42,674 nucleotides of DNA from Betaproteobacteria bacterium (GCA_025361165.1 JANYAU010000086.1:1-42674); one strand, 5' to 3'; numbered from the stretch's first letter, positions 34,118 to 42,475 are shown. A program made the numbers and translations. The notes: generated by a model not told the origin, from the sequence alone.

Positions 34118-35488
34118 TCAATAGGGGAAGAGTTTTCCTGGATTCAGAATATTGTTCGGATCGAACACCCGCTTCACTTCTTTCATCAGCGCCATCGTGG
34201 CGGCATCGATTTCACGCCCGACAAACGGGCGTTTCTCCATCCCCACGCCATGCTCGCCCGAGAGCGTGCCGTTGAGGTTAATGACCAAGTCGAAGACTTC
34301 GTTCAAGCACGCTTCCGCGCGCTGGAGTTCATCGCCGCGATCCGGATCCACCAATAAATTGACATGAATATTGCCGTTGCCGGCATGGCCGAAATTGACG
34401 TTGGCGATCTGATAATGCTGTGCGAGTTGGGTCACGCCGGTGAGCAATTCCGGCAGGCGCGACACCGGTACCACCACGTCTTCGTTGATTTTGCGCGGCG
34501 CGATATCGCGCAGTAAGGGCGAGAGCGCCTTGCGCGCCGCCCACAGCGTTTTCGTGTCCGCGACCGGCACGGCTTGCAGCAAGCCGTCGTCTTGGCACGC
34601 TTGCAAAATGGCGCGCTGACTCGCTGCGATTTGTTCCTTGCCGCCATCGACTTCGATCATCAGCATCGCTTGCGTCGCTTCCGGTACTAATCCCGGGTAA
34701 TGCGCACGCACCAGATCAAGTGCGCCGCGATCCAAGAACTCCAAAGCGCTGGGAATGTGCGGCTGCGCCATGATGCGCGTGATAGCGTGCGCACAGGCAG
34801 CGATGTCGCGATAGTGGGCGGTGATGCCGGCCACGGCTTCGGGCAGTGGGGTGAGTTTCAGCGTCGCTTCGGTAATGATGGCGAGCGTGCCTTCGGAGCC
34901 GATGATGAGCCGCGTGAGATCGTAACCGACCACGGCTTTCGTGGTGTAGGCGCCGGTCTTGATGATGTCGCCTTTGCCGGTGACTGCTTTTAAGCCCAAC
35001 ACGTGATCACGCGTCACGCCGTATTTCACCGCGTGCGGCCCGCCGGCGCAGGTGGCGAGATTGCCGCCGATGGAACAATACGCGGCGCTCGACGGATCCG
35101 GCGGCCAGAAAAAACCATGCGGCCGCGCCGCATCTTGCACCGCTTGATTGACCACGCCGGGTTCGACCACGATCGCGCGGTTGGCGGGATCCACGGCCAC
35201 CATGCGCCGCATGCGTTCGAGCGAAAGTGCGATACCGCCGTGTTCCGGCACGCTGCCGCCCGCGGTACCGGTGGCGCGTCCGCGCGGCGTGATCGGCACT
35301 TTGAATTCGTTGCAAGCGCGAACGGTCTCCTGCACTTCTTCGGTGGTCAACGGGAACGCGACGGCCTCGGGTAGGTAGTGATTGCGGCTATTGTCGTAGC
35401 CATACACATAGCAACTCGCCGCATCGGTGAAGAACCGGTCGGGTCCGAGCAGTTGCGCGAGGCGGGTGATGAAGGAGGGTGGCAGCAT
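34118..35488 (-). CDS. FAD-linked oxidase, GlcD/D-lactate dehydrogenase family
   Basis: The 456-residue flavoprotein has the FAD-binding pattern PITPRGRATGTAGGSVPEHGG, a VEPGVVNQAV loop, and CSIGGNLATCAGGPHAVKYG, then the C-terminal FAD-oxidase domain (NFGHAGNGNIHVN, GTLSGEHGVGMEKR). These enzymes oxidise 2-hydroxy acids such as glycolate or D-lactate. No glcE or glcF gene is adjacent, so it may be a stand-alone D-lactate-type enzyme. The N-terminal start at 35488 has no clear ribosome-binding site. Confidence 0.9.
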   Translation of the reverse strand: MLPPSFITRLAQLLGPDRFFTDAASCYVYGYDNSRNHYLPEAVAFPLTTEEVQETVRACNEFKVPITPRGRATGTAGGSVPEHGGIALSLERMRRMVAVDPANRAIVVEPGVVNQAVQDAARPHGFFWPPDPSSAAYCSIGGNLATCAGGPHAVKYGVTRDHVLGLKAVTGKGDIIKTGAYTTKAVVGYDLTRLIIGSEGTLAIITEATLKLTPLPEAVAGITAHYRDIAACAHAITRIMAQPHIPSALEFLDRGALDLVRAHYPGLVPEATQAMLMIEVDGGKEQIAASQRAILQACQDDGLLQAVPVADTKTLWAARKALSPLLRDIAPRKINEDVVVPVSRLPELLTGVTQLAQHYQIANVNFGHAGNGNIHVNLLVDPDRGDELQRAEACLNEVFDLVINLNGTLSGEHGVGMEKRPFVGREIDAATMALMKEVKRVFDPNNILNPGKLFPY

Positions 35489-35512
35489 AGTGAGTGATAA
35501 TAACGATCAGGA

Positions 35513-35791
35513 TCATAGCATCAAGCGCCGGCGAGTGAGGCGGCGGCGAAATGGCGTGGGCCGTTGCAAAGTCGGCTCGCCGCCGCTGAACAGCACGGCA
35601 TAGAGCAGCCCGCGGCGACGTTCCGGAAATCGCATCACCTCGACCCAGTCGATTCGTTGGTTCATCGTGGCGGAGATGAGGTGTGGATTGGGGCAGTAGC
35701 CGCAACGCCACGAGTAGCCTTGGCAGAACACCGCTGCCGCCAGTTGGCCGGGATAGTCGGGGTGGTCAGCGGCGTCACCGCGATGCGCCAA
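35513..35791 (-). pseudogene. nrdG: Remnant of the anaerobic RNR-activating protein NrdG
   Basis: The region encodes pieces of a radical SAM activase: DYPGQLAAAVFCQG, WRCGYCPNPHLI, and GLLYAVLFSGGEPTLQ. The first cluster cysteine is lost (the family reads CPWRCGYC, here YSWRCGYC). The start TPLTTP is in another frame from DYPGQL. After GGEPTLQ the sequence runs into unrelated arginine-rich residues and stops, so the C-terminal half is missing. Without the cysteine and the C-terminus it cannot activate an enzyme. It overlaps the end of the radical SAM gene by 17 bases. Confidence 0.8.
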
Positions 35792-37673
35792 TACCGTTAG
35801 CGTGAGAACCGCTCAGGGCCAGATGAAACACCGAGGAGTCGATGGCCACCAGATGCTTGAGCTTTGTATCCACTGTCACCGAGATGCGGTCGCCATAGCG
35901 CGCCAGGCGTTTGAGCAAGCGATCGAGATCGGGCAGCTGACTGCGTTGCAAGGCATCGATGCGCAGCGTCACGGTCGAGGACGTATGCTTGAGCAGCTTC
36001 TCGATCTGGCGCCCGGCGCGGCGGAAGAAACGCTTGTCCAGCCAGCCTTGCAGCGACACCATGAAATTAGGCGCGGCGTCCGCCCGGCCCCAAGACAGGG
36101 CGAGCCGTCCCTCGCGCAGATAGCGCGCGAACTTCTGCTGCGCGCGGCGCAGGTAGCGCTCCATCGTGGCCGGCGTCGTTGCCTGCTTCACCGCAAAATG
36201 GCGTTCCACGTAATCACGCATGGCCAGCGCTGCGATCCAATCCACGATCACCAGCGGAAATTTTTTCGGCGCGAGCCACGGGAGGGTACGCAGAAAATGA
36301 TATAGCCGCGGCACGCCGCCCGGCAGCACGCCTTTCACCAGCAGCTTGGCGAGGATGACGAGTTGCTGCGCGAACGCATATTCTCCCTGATAGACGGGGG
36401 AGGCCATGTAGCGCATTTTATTGCGGATGCGCGTGGCAATGGCGTCATCCGCGAGCAGCCGCCAATAGAGCGCTTTATATTCATTCACCATGGCGTCGTA
36501 GTCCATCTGCTTGGGCAGGAAATTGGTACCAAGTTTAGTGTTGTCCGTGCCGTCGGCGCCGGGGATGAGCCGGCCCTCTTGCGCCAAGCGCTGATACAGC
36601 GGCGTCTTCGGCAGCGCGGTGAGCAGACCGATCATGGCGGCTTGAATCCCCGCATCGGTGATGAATGCATACTGCTGGTCGAAAGCGTCCAGGGTGTCAT
36701 TGTCGAAACCGATGATGAAGCCCGCCAGCACGTCGATGCCGTGGGCGTAGATGCGGCGGATGGAGGTGAGCATGTCCTCCTGCAAATTCTGCGTCTTATG
36801 CGTTTCCTTCAGGCTCGCAGGGTCGGGCGATTCGAGCCCGATGAACACCCAAGAAAAATTCGCATCGCGGAACAGTTGCAGCAACTCGGCATCGTGCGCG
36901 AGATTGAGCGAGGCCTCGGTGCCGAAGCGAAACGCATAGCGGTGCCGCCGCTGGTAATCGATCAAATAGCGCAACAAGCCCTTCGCCAGCGTCTTGTTGC
37001 CGATCAGATTGTCATCGACGAAGAACACATTGCGCACCGCGTGCCGCCGCAACTCGTCCAACTCGCGCCCGACCTGCTCCGGTGCCTTGCAGCGCGGCTT
37101 GCGCCCAAACATCACGATGATGTCGCAGAATTCGCAGCGGTACGGGCAGCCGCGCGAGAATTGCAGGGTGACGGTCGAGTACTGGTCGAGCTTGAGCAAA
37201 TCGAATCGTGGGATCGGCGAATCTTGCATCGCTACCGTGCCGGTCTCGCGGTACAAGCTGCGCGCCTGGCCCGCTTCCCAATCGCGGCAAAACTGTGGCC
37301 AGTTATATTCGGCCTCGCCCGCCACCACGCTATCGGCCAGGGTGGCGTAACGCTCCGGGCAGAGCGAGGTGTAGCTGCCGCCCGCCACCACCGGATAGCC
37401 TTGCCCACGATAGAAGCCGAGCAGCTCGCGCTGCCGTGGAAACTGCACGCCCATGCCACACACGCCGATGAGGTCCGCTCGCGGCGCGAGCGGTACCGGT
37501 TCCACGTTCTCGTCCACGATCTCCACTTCCCAATCCGGCGGACACAGCGCCGCCAGCGTGGCCAGTCCCAGCGGCGGGTTAATCGCGCGCTTGCCGGGCA
37601 GGATATGGTCCACCGCCCATTTGAAGCTCCAAAAGCTTTCCGGGTACTTTGGATTAATCAGCAACAGCCGCAT
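35775..37673 (-). CDS. B12-binding domain radical SAM protein (HpnP-like group)
   Basis: The 632-residue enzyme has an N-terminal cobalamin-binding-like domain (LLLINPKYPESFWSF and INPPLGLATLAALCP, then GGSYTSLCPERY), then the radical SAM motif CPYRCEFC (C176, C180, C183) with IVMFGRKPR and VFFVDDNLIGNK. These fit the group that includes hopanoid C-2 methylase HpnP and related DUF4070 proteins. A C-terminal part of about 130 residues is extra. The product could be a methylase or a ring-forming enzyme; the substrate is unknown. It lies between remnants of nrdD and nrdG, so it is probably inserted in an older operon. Confidence 0.85.
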   Translation of the reverse strand: MRLLLINPKYPESFWSFKWAVDHILPGKRAINPPLGLATLAALCPPDWEVEIVDENVEPVPLAPRADLIGVCGMGVQFPRQRELLGFYRGQGYPVVAGGSYTSLCPERYATLADSVVAGEAEYNWPQFCRDWEAGQARSLYRETGTVAMQDSPIPRFDLLKLDQYSTVTLQFSRGCPYRCEFCDIIVMFGRKPRCKAPEQVGRELDELRRHAVRNVFFVDDNLIGNKTLAKGLLRYLIDYQRRHRYAFRFGTEASLNLAHDAELLQLFRDANFSWVFIGLESPDPASLKETHKTQNLQEDMLTSIRRIYAHGIDVLAGFIIGFDNDTLDAFDQQYAFITDAGIQAAMIGLLTALPKTPLYQRLAQEGRLIPGADGTDNTKLGTNFLPKQMDYDAMVNEYKALYWRLLADDAIATRIRNKMRYMASPVYQGEYAFAQQLVILAKLLVKGVLPGGVPRLYHFLRTLPWLAPKKFPLVIVDWIAALAMRDYVERHFAVKQATTPATMERYLRRAQQKFARYLREGRLALSWGRADAAPNFMVSLQGWLDKRFFRRAGRQIEKLLKHTSSTVTLRIDALQRSQLPDLDRLLKRLARYGDRISVTVDTKLKHLVAIDSSVFHLALSGSHANGIGASR

Positions 37674-37737
37674 GGCCGCACTCTCCTATTCATGCGCCGA
37701 GCAGTTGGGCCGCGTATAGGGAAGCCCAACCTTGCCC

Positions 37738-37923
37738 TCATCCCACCCGCGCTTCTCGAAAAAACTGGCGCTCGTAATGCTCACCCTTCTTACCGATGTT
37801 GAACGATGTCACCGGGCGGTGATAGCCCATCACCCGCGTCCATACCTCGCACGGTTGGCGTTCCTCATCCTTTAATTTTAGTTCGATTGCGATTACCTGA
37901 GTTTCTGCAGTCATCTCATTCAT
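37738..37923 (-). CDS. nrdD-like: Small NrdD C-terminal-like protein
   Basis: The 61-residue protein has a strong Shine-Dalgarno (AAGGAGAT) and an intact frame. It ends with QPCEVWTRVMGYHRPVTSFN and GKKGEHYERQFF, similar to the small tail protein found beside class III ribonucleotide reductase genes in some proteobacteria. Only one cysteine is present. The rest of the reductase is broken here (nrdD remnant at 38581-38895, nrdG remnant at 35513-35791). It may be an orphan left after decay or may have kept its own role. The family call is by resemblance. Confidence 0.6.
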   Translation of the reverse strand: MNEMTAETQVIAIELKLKDEERQPCEVWTRVMGYHRPVTSFNIGKKGEHYERQFFREARVG

Positions 37924-37946
37924 TTCGATCTCCTTCTCATTAGTAG

Positions 37947-38567
37947 CTAAACAGCTTGTGATTTAACGTAACGATAAAACCCAAATTGCTGTCGGCCGCC
38001 GCTGGGCGTCTGGTGCATCTCTGACGCTGTTTCCATCAACTTAAACCCGGAACCCAATTCCGCGCCCAATCCGGCCGTGTCATAACGCACAACCTTGAGC
38101 CCGCTACAAGTATCGGGGCCATCCAAGGCGAAGGCGGCAACGATCAGATTCCCTCCCGGCGCTAGCGCTTTGTTCAAGGATTGCACATAACGCCGCCGGT
38201 CTTGCGCATCAGTCAGGAAGTGAAACACCGCGCGGTCGTGCCACACGGCATAAGTATGTGGCGGATCAAACTGTGTCACATCGGTTTCATACCATTCCAT
38301 TGCGGCGGCTGCCTGTCCTAGCCGCTGCCGCGCATGATCGAGCGCATGGCCGGAGATATCCAACACAGCAAGCCGGCGAAAGCCCTGCTCATGCAAGCGA
38401 TCCACCAGCACCGACGCGCCACCACCCACGTCGATGATGGGTGCGCTCGGACCGACGCCCGCATGACTAACTAGAAGGAGAGAAAGAATGGGCTCGCTTT
38501 GATACCACCCGACTTCTTGCGGGGATTTGTCAGCGTAAACTCGTTCCCAGTGCGCCTTTCTGTTCAT
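37947..38567 (-). CDS. Class I SAM-dependent methyltransferase
   Basis: The 206-residue protein has SAM-binding motif I IIDVGGGASVLVDRL, then LAVLDISGHALDHARQRL and WYETDVTQF, and the later VWHDRAVFHFL and GGNLIVAAFAL. The N-terminal HWERVYADKSPQEVGWYQ is typical of small class I methyltransferases with unknown substrate. I chose ATG 38567; a start at 38606 would only read through the end of the nrdD remnant in another frame. It lies between the nrdD remnant and the small NrdD-like gene, as if inserted. Confidence 0.88.
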   Translation of the reverse strand: MNRKAHWERVYADKSPQEVGWYQSEPILSLLLVSHAGVGPSAPIIDVGGGASVLVDRLHEQGFRRLAVLDISGHALDHARQRLGQAAAAMEWYETDVTQFDPPHTYAVWHDRAVFHFLTDAQDRRRYVQSLNKALAPGGNLIVAAFALDGPDTCSGLKVVRYDTAGLGAELGSGFKLMETASEMHQTPSGGRQQFGFYRYVKSQAV

Positions 38568-38580
38568 ATCGATTCCCGCT

Positions 38581-38895
38581 TCAAGCGGCAGCGCTGGTGA
38601 TGTCATGCTCGCCTTGGCTGAAGTTACGGATCATTTCATTAAATGCCGTTCACGCCCAGCGTGGAAAAATGATTGCGCAGCGTGCCCAAGTGGATCAGCA
38701 CTTTCACCGCTTGCGCCGTGAGCAACTCGGCCTCGATAGCGTCGAACTCGCCGCTGGCCCTCCGGCACGGCGAATGGCTGAGCGGATATTCGTCACGTCG
38801 AACGGCGTGGACTTTCCGTCGCGCTTGATGATCTGGCGCGGAATGGAAATCAGAGGCGAGCGAACCGATGCTTCCAATGCTTGGCTTGCCATCAT
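38581..38895 (-). pseudogene. nrdD: Remnant of anaerobic ribonucleoside-triphosphate reductase NrdD
   Basis: The 5' end is well kept: AGGAGG before ATG 38895 and an ATP-cone start (QIIKRDGKSTPFDVTNIRSAI). It then changes frame (ASGEFDAIEAELLTAQAVKV). A large internal deletion joins it to a late part of the enzyme (LGTLRNHFSTLGVNGI). An extra base gives a stop, after which NEMIRNFSQGEHDIT continues in the third frame to a stop at 38581. About 100 residues remain of an enzyme of about 600-700. It cannot encode an active reductase. Confidence 0.82.
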
Positions 38896-38920
38896 TACCT
38901 CCTGTGCATCACGACTATCT

Positions 38921-38942
38921 AAACCAGAATATCTTGTGGTTT
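38921..38942. promoter_or_regulatory. Imperfect palindrome resembling an NrdR box
   Basis: AAACCAGAATAT and the facing half ATCTTGTGGTTT form a 22-base imperfect palindrome, 26 bases before the remnant nrdD start codon. Its centre matches about 12 of 16 positions of the NrdR box acaCwAtATaTwGtgt. Only one box is seen, whereas NrdR sites usually come in pairs. Confidence 0.5.
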
Positions 38943-38956
38943 GCTTGCAATAAATA

Positions 38957-39451
38957 CTACGCCCTATAGTCTTCTTGTAAAGAAGATTTTAAGATGTTTT
39001 TATCTTCTTTATGTGTCGCTTTTGGGCCGTGCCGAAAAATATCCAGTACCGGTATTTCAAGCGCATCCAGGGTATTCTTCACGAATAAGCCCAGTTCGGT
39101 ATCCCCTTCCATGGTCAACCGCCGGTTGAAAAACAGCGTATCCGCATCTTCCTGACGCAGCCCCAGCAGCAGGAAATCACGCGCATCGGCGCTGATGGTC
39201 AAGTCGAGGTGGAGCGTACGGCGACGCGCGACGAAGGCGGTGGGCGTAACGCTGAAGTGAAATTCGATCCGAGTGTCTCGCATGCGGATGCATACCTGCT
39301 TGCCGTGCAGTGGCTGCAAATCCCGCGGACGAATATGCGCGGACAGCGCCGCGTTGAGGAATCCGGTAAACAACACCGAGTGCGGATACTGAGGCAGCAC
39401 CGAAAATAGCTTCGCCAGCGGCGCGGGGAAAATAATCTGCGGTATCTTCAT
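38957..39451 (-). CDS. ubiT: UbiT-like SCP2-domain lipid-binding protein (O2-independent ubiquinone synthesis)
   Basis: The 164-residue protein has an SCP2-type fold: LNAALSAHIRPRDLQPLHGKQVCIRM and LHLDLTISADARDFLLLG, then ADTLFFNRRLTMEGDTELGL at about 110-130. UbiT binds ubiquinone intermediates and works with UbiU and UbiV in the anaerobic pathway. All three are present here on one strand, ubiU-ubiV-ubiT. A hairpin (10-base arms TAAAGAAGAT and ATCTTCTTTA, 38978-39011) lies within its 3' end and may influence termination. The gap to ubiV is 141 bases. Confidence 0.88.
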   Translation of the reverse strand: MKIPQIIFPAPLAKLFSVLPQYPHSVLFTGFLNAALSAHIRPRDLQPLHGKQVCIRMRDTRIEFHFSVTPTAFVARRRTLHLDLTISADARDFLLLGLRQEDADTLFFNRRLTMEGDTELGLFVKNTLDALEIPVLDIFRHGPKATHKEDKNILKSSLQEDYRA

Positions 39452-39474
39452 TTTCTTGTCTCGTTAATATGAAA

Positions 39475-39559
39475 CTCGCGAAGCGAGCCTGAGTCCCTCC
39501 CGCTTGCGGGACTGCGGAAGGGTCGCTGCGCAGCAGCGGGGTACCCACCGGCGTACCCC
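39475..39559. repeat. Run of four hairpins between ubiV and ubiT
   Basis: Four inverted repeats follow one another: CTCGC/GCGAG (39475-39487), TCCCGCTTGCGGGA (39498-39511), CGCTGC/GCAGCG (39524-39538) and GGGGTAC/GTACCCC (39538-39559). The flanking AGGAGAGAGGG resembles dispersed intergenic repeats. It may be a REP-like element or a stabiliser of the operon message; nothing identifies it further. Confidence 0.55.
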
Positions 39560-39592
39560 TTGCGGGTGAAGAGTTAGGAGAGAGGGCGCTCG

Positions 39593-40492
39593 TCATGGCC
39601 GGCCTTGCCCCACCTGCTCCAAACCCGGCCGGCCGTGCCAAAAGCCGTCGCAGGCGTGACCCGGCATAAGCCGCACCATTTGATCCGCCGCTGCTTGAGG
39701 CGCGAGTTCGCCCTCCAGGCAGTCGCGGAAAAGCCGGATAATTTTTCCGGTGTGATGGGCCTGCGGGCTGATCCGCGCCACGTTCACGCCGAGCCCGCGC
39801 ATGTCAGCCAGTTCGTAGATCAGGTTGTAGACACCAGCGGACTGGGTTTGGATGCCGTTCAACGCCAGGAACGGCCGGCCTTCGCGGGTGCGCAGCGTGA
39901 GCCCGTCGGGATAATCCAGACAGCGAAACTGGCAATCGTCCTTGGGCAAGTTGTGGTGGCGCGCGGTGAAGCAGCGCGCGGAAAAAGCCAGCGGCATGCG
40001 GCCGTAGGCGAACACCTCGGTCTCCATCCCCTTTGGTCGCTGCCGCTGCATCGCTTGCAGGGATTGGTGCGACATTTCCAGCGGCGCCACCCAGCGCCGC
40101 GCGCCGAGTGCGGCCAGATAATGCAGCGTGCGCGGATTGTAGATATTAATGTGGGGGCCAAGCGCGAACGGCGCCGCGCCCGCGAGCAGCCGCACTGCAC
40201 CCATGTCGTTCGCCTCCACCATGAAGCGGCCGTTGGCGGCGAGCTTGCGCAAGGTTTTCAAATCCGACTCCGATTCCAGCAGCGCTTGAGTAGATAGCAC
40301 CACTTCTTTACCCGCTTGCGCGAGGCGTTCGGCCAGATCGAACCAATCATCGGTGCGCAGCGTATGCCGCCGCGAGCAAACCGTTTCGCCCAGATAGACG
40401 ATCTCCACTGGCGTCTCTGCGATGTCGTCGTAAAACTTGAGCAGCGTATCCTTATCCCAGTAATAGAGCACCGGGCCCAGGGCTAATTTCAT
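39593..40492 (-). CDS. ubiV: UbiV, Fe-S protein of O2-independent ubiquinone synthesis (U32 family)
   Basis: The 299-residue peptidase-U32-like protein has the four [4Fe-4S] cysteines in the E. coli UbiV pattern: C39 (LGETVCSRRH), C174 (SARCFTARHHNLP), C187 and C191, with gaps of 13 and 4. It begins MKLALGPVLYYWD like other UbiV. With UbiU it hydroxylates ubiquinone precursors without O2. I chose ATG 40492, five bases after the ubiU stop; a start at 40573 would overlap ubiU strongly. Confidence 0.94.
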   Translation of the reverse strand: MKLALGPVLYYWDKDTLLKFYDDIAETPVEIVYLGETVCSRRHTLRTDDWFDLAERLAQAGKEVVLSTQALLESESDLKTLRKLAANGRFMVEANDMGAVRLLAGAAPFALGPHINIYNPRTLHYLAALGARRWVAPLEMSHQSLQAMQRQRPKGMETEVFAYGRMPLAFSARCFTARHHNLPKDDCQFRCLDYPDGLTLRTREGRPFLALNGIQTQSAGVYNLIYELADMRGLGVNVARISPQAHHTGKIIRLFRDCLEGELAPQAAADQMVRLMPGHACDGFWHGRPGLEQVGQGRP

Positions 40493-40497
40493 TGCGC

Positions 40498-41511
40498 TCA
40501 CTTCCATGGCCGGTGATACGCCCCCAGCGTATGTTGCCGCCCTTCCGCCACTTTGCTCAATTGCTCGCTCCACGCGGCGGCCACTTTGAAGTCATGCGGC
40601 GCGCGCTGGCAGGCGTCGATCGCCTGCCGCCACGCCTGTGTCACTTGCGCCACATAGGCCGGGCTGCGCTGACGGCCCTCGATCTTGATCGCTTTGATGC
40701 CGATGCGCAGCATCTCCGGCAAGCATTCCATGGCGTTGAGGCTGGCGGGTTCTTCGATGGCGTAATAGGTTTCGCCGTTCACTTCGAAGCGCCCCTTGCA
40801 CAAGGTGGGATAGCCGGCGTTCTCACCGTCTTCGTAGCGATCGAGCAGTACGCCATTGAGACGAGATTCAAGCCCCTGCGGCGTCTGCTGCCAGCGCACC
40901 GCCTTGGCCGGCGAGCAGACGCCGCAGGTGTTGGGCGATTCCCCGGTGACGTAAGAAGACAAGGCGCAGCGCCCCTCCACCATGACGCACAAGCCGCCGA
41001 AGCCGAACAACTCGATCTCCACCGGTGTGTTGTTCACCACCTGCTCCACCTGGGCGAGCGCTAGCACCCGCGGCAGTACCGCGCGCTGGATGCCGAAGCG
41101 CTCGTGAAAAAAATTGATCGCTTCGTAATTGGTGGCGGAGCCTTGCACCGACAGATGCAGGCGCAACTCGGGATAAGTCTTCGATGCGTATTCCATCAGC
41201 CCGACGTCGGCCAAGATCACCGCGTCCACGCCCAGCGCCGCCGCCTGGTCCACCGCGCTCTGCCAACGCTGCCAGTTTTCCGCCTGGGGATAGGTGTTGA
41301 GCGCCAGCAGTACTTTCGTCTCGTGGGCGTGGGCATAGCGCAAGCCTTCGCGCGCGGTCGCTTCGTCGAAATTGAGACCGGGGAAGTTGCGCGCATTGGT
41401 GGCGTCGCGGAAGCCGATGTAGACGCAATCCGCGCCGTTATCCACCGCGGCCTTGAGCGATGGCAAATTGCCCGCCGGGCACACTAATTCCATCGTGGCG
41501 TCAGGCAACAT
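40498..41511 (-). CDS. ubiU: UbiU, Fe-S protein of O2-independent ubiquinone synthesis (U32 family)
   Basis: The U32-family protein begins with the UbiU signature MELVCPAGNLPSLKAA and has the U32 pattern NTYPQAENW. Counted from that Met, the cluster cysteines are C169, C176, C193 and C232, the same positions as in E. coli UbiU. It pairs with UbiV in an O2-independent hydroxylase. The Shine-Dalgarno AAGGA favours ATG 41511 (six extra residues, MLPDAT); family alignment favours ATG 41493. The start overlaps the yhcC end by 11 bases. Confidence 0.93.
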   Translation of the reverse strand: MLPDATMELVCPAGNLPSLKAAVDNGADCVYIGFRDATNARNFPGLNFDEATAREGLRYAHAHETKVLLALNTYPQAENWQRWQSAVDQAAALGVDAVILADVGLMEYASKTYPELRLHLSVQGSATNYEAINFFHERFGIQRAVLPRVLALAQVEQVVNNTPVEIELFGFGGLCVMVEGRCALSSYVTGESPNTCGVCSPAKAVRWQQTPQGLESRLNGVLLDRYEDGENAGYPTLCKGRFEVNGETYYAIEEPASLNAMECLPEMLRIGIKAIKIEGRQRSPAYVAQVTQAWRQAIDACQRAPHDFKVAAAWSEQLSKVAEGRQHTLGAYHRPWK

Positions 41512-42475
41512 GCTGCAATTCCTTGCAATGGGCACCGGCATACTCCCCCTGCCGATGACCGCGCCGGCGCAACTCGCGCTCGATGCCATTCAACACATTC
41601 CACTTTTGGCTGCACCATTCCGGCGCCAGTAAAATGTCTTTCGAAGCCGTGCCGGTCACGCGATGGAACACGATTGGTTGCGGCGTGCGCTCGATCAAAT
41701 CGCTGGCGATGTCGATGTACTCTTCCACATCAAGTGGCCGGTATTCGCCGCGCCGCCATTGCTTGGCGAGCAGCGTGCCCTTCACCACGTGCAGCGGATG
41801 CAACTTCAATCCATCCACCCCCAGCGCCAGTACCGCATCCAGCGTCTCGTGGTAGTGGCGCGGCGTTTCGCCCGGCAGCCCCACGATCAGATGCGTGCAC
41901 ACCGGAATGCCTCGGCCGCGCGCGGCGAGCACGGCGTGCCGATATTCCGCGAAGCCGTGGCCGCGATTGACCCGCGCCAGGGTCTCGTCGAAGGCCGACT
42001 GCAAGCCCAATTCCAGCCACACTTCCCATCCCTGGCGGCGATAGCCGTCGAGCAAATCCAGCACTGCGTCCGGCACGCAATCCGGCCGCGTGCCCACCGC
42101 CAGCCCGACCACGTCCGGCTGCGCCAAGGCGAGACCGTACAGCGCTTCGAGTTGCGCCACATCGGCGTAGGTGTTGGTATAAGCCTGGAAATACGCGATA
42201 AAGCGCCGCGCTCGGGTGCGCCGCGCGATGGCGCGCCGCCCCTGCTCCATCTGCTCCGGTATCGAAGGCGGCCTGCGCCCGTTCGGACTGAACGAGACGT
42301 TGTTGCAGAAAGTGCAGCCACCGCGGCCCTTCGCGCCGTCGCGGTTGGGACAGGTGAAGCCGACGTCCAGCGCGATCTTGTGCACGCGCTCGCCATAGCG
42401 CCGCAGCAGGAATTGCCCGAAGGTATGCACGCGCTCGGAAAGCACCATCGGCGGAAAATTCGCGGCGTGCGGCAT
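41501..42475 (-). CDS. yhcC: YhcC-type radical SAM protein (TIGR01212 family)
   Basis: The 324-residue protein has the cluster pattern C-x11-C-x2-C (C42, C54, C57; FTCPNRDGAKGRGGCTFCNN), the Elp3-like spacing of this family, then FQAYTNTYADVAQLEALY, VGTRPDCVPDAVLDLL, and VGLPGETPRHYHETL. The reaction is unknown. It heads the yhcC-ubiU-ubiV-ubiT set, so it might support the anaerobic pathway or just share transcription. The start at 42475 has no clear ribosome-binding site. Confidence 0.9.
   Translation of the reverse strand: MPHAANFPPMVLSERVHTFGQFLLRRYGERVHKIALDVGFTCPNRDGAKGRGGCTFCNNVSFSPNGRRPPSIPEQMEQGRRAIARRTRARRFIAYFQAYTNTYADVAQLEALYGLALAQPDVVGLAVGTRPDCVPDAVLDLLDGYRRQGWEVWLELGLQSAFDETLARVNRGHGFAEYRHAVLAARGRGIPVCTHLIVGLPGETPRHYHETLDAVLALGVDGLKLHPLHVVKGTLLAKQWRRGEYRPLDVEEYIDIASDLIERTPQPIVFHRVTGTASKDILLAPEWCSQKWNVLNGIERELRRRGHRQGEYAGAHCKELQHVA

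Noticed and set aside
36363-37802. Long plus-strand frame of 479 codons opposite the radical SAM gene
   Set aside because: It is fully antisense to a gene with clear cobalamin and radical SAM motifs, has arginine-rich, low-information content and no family pattern.
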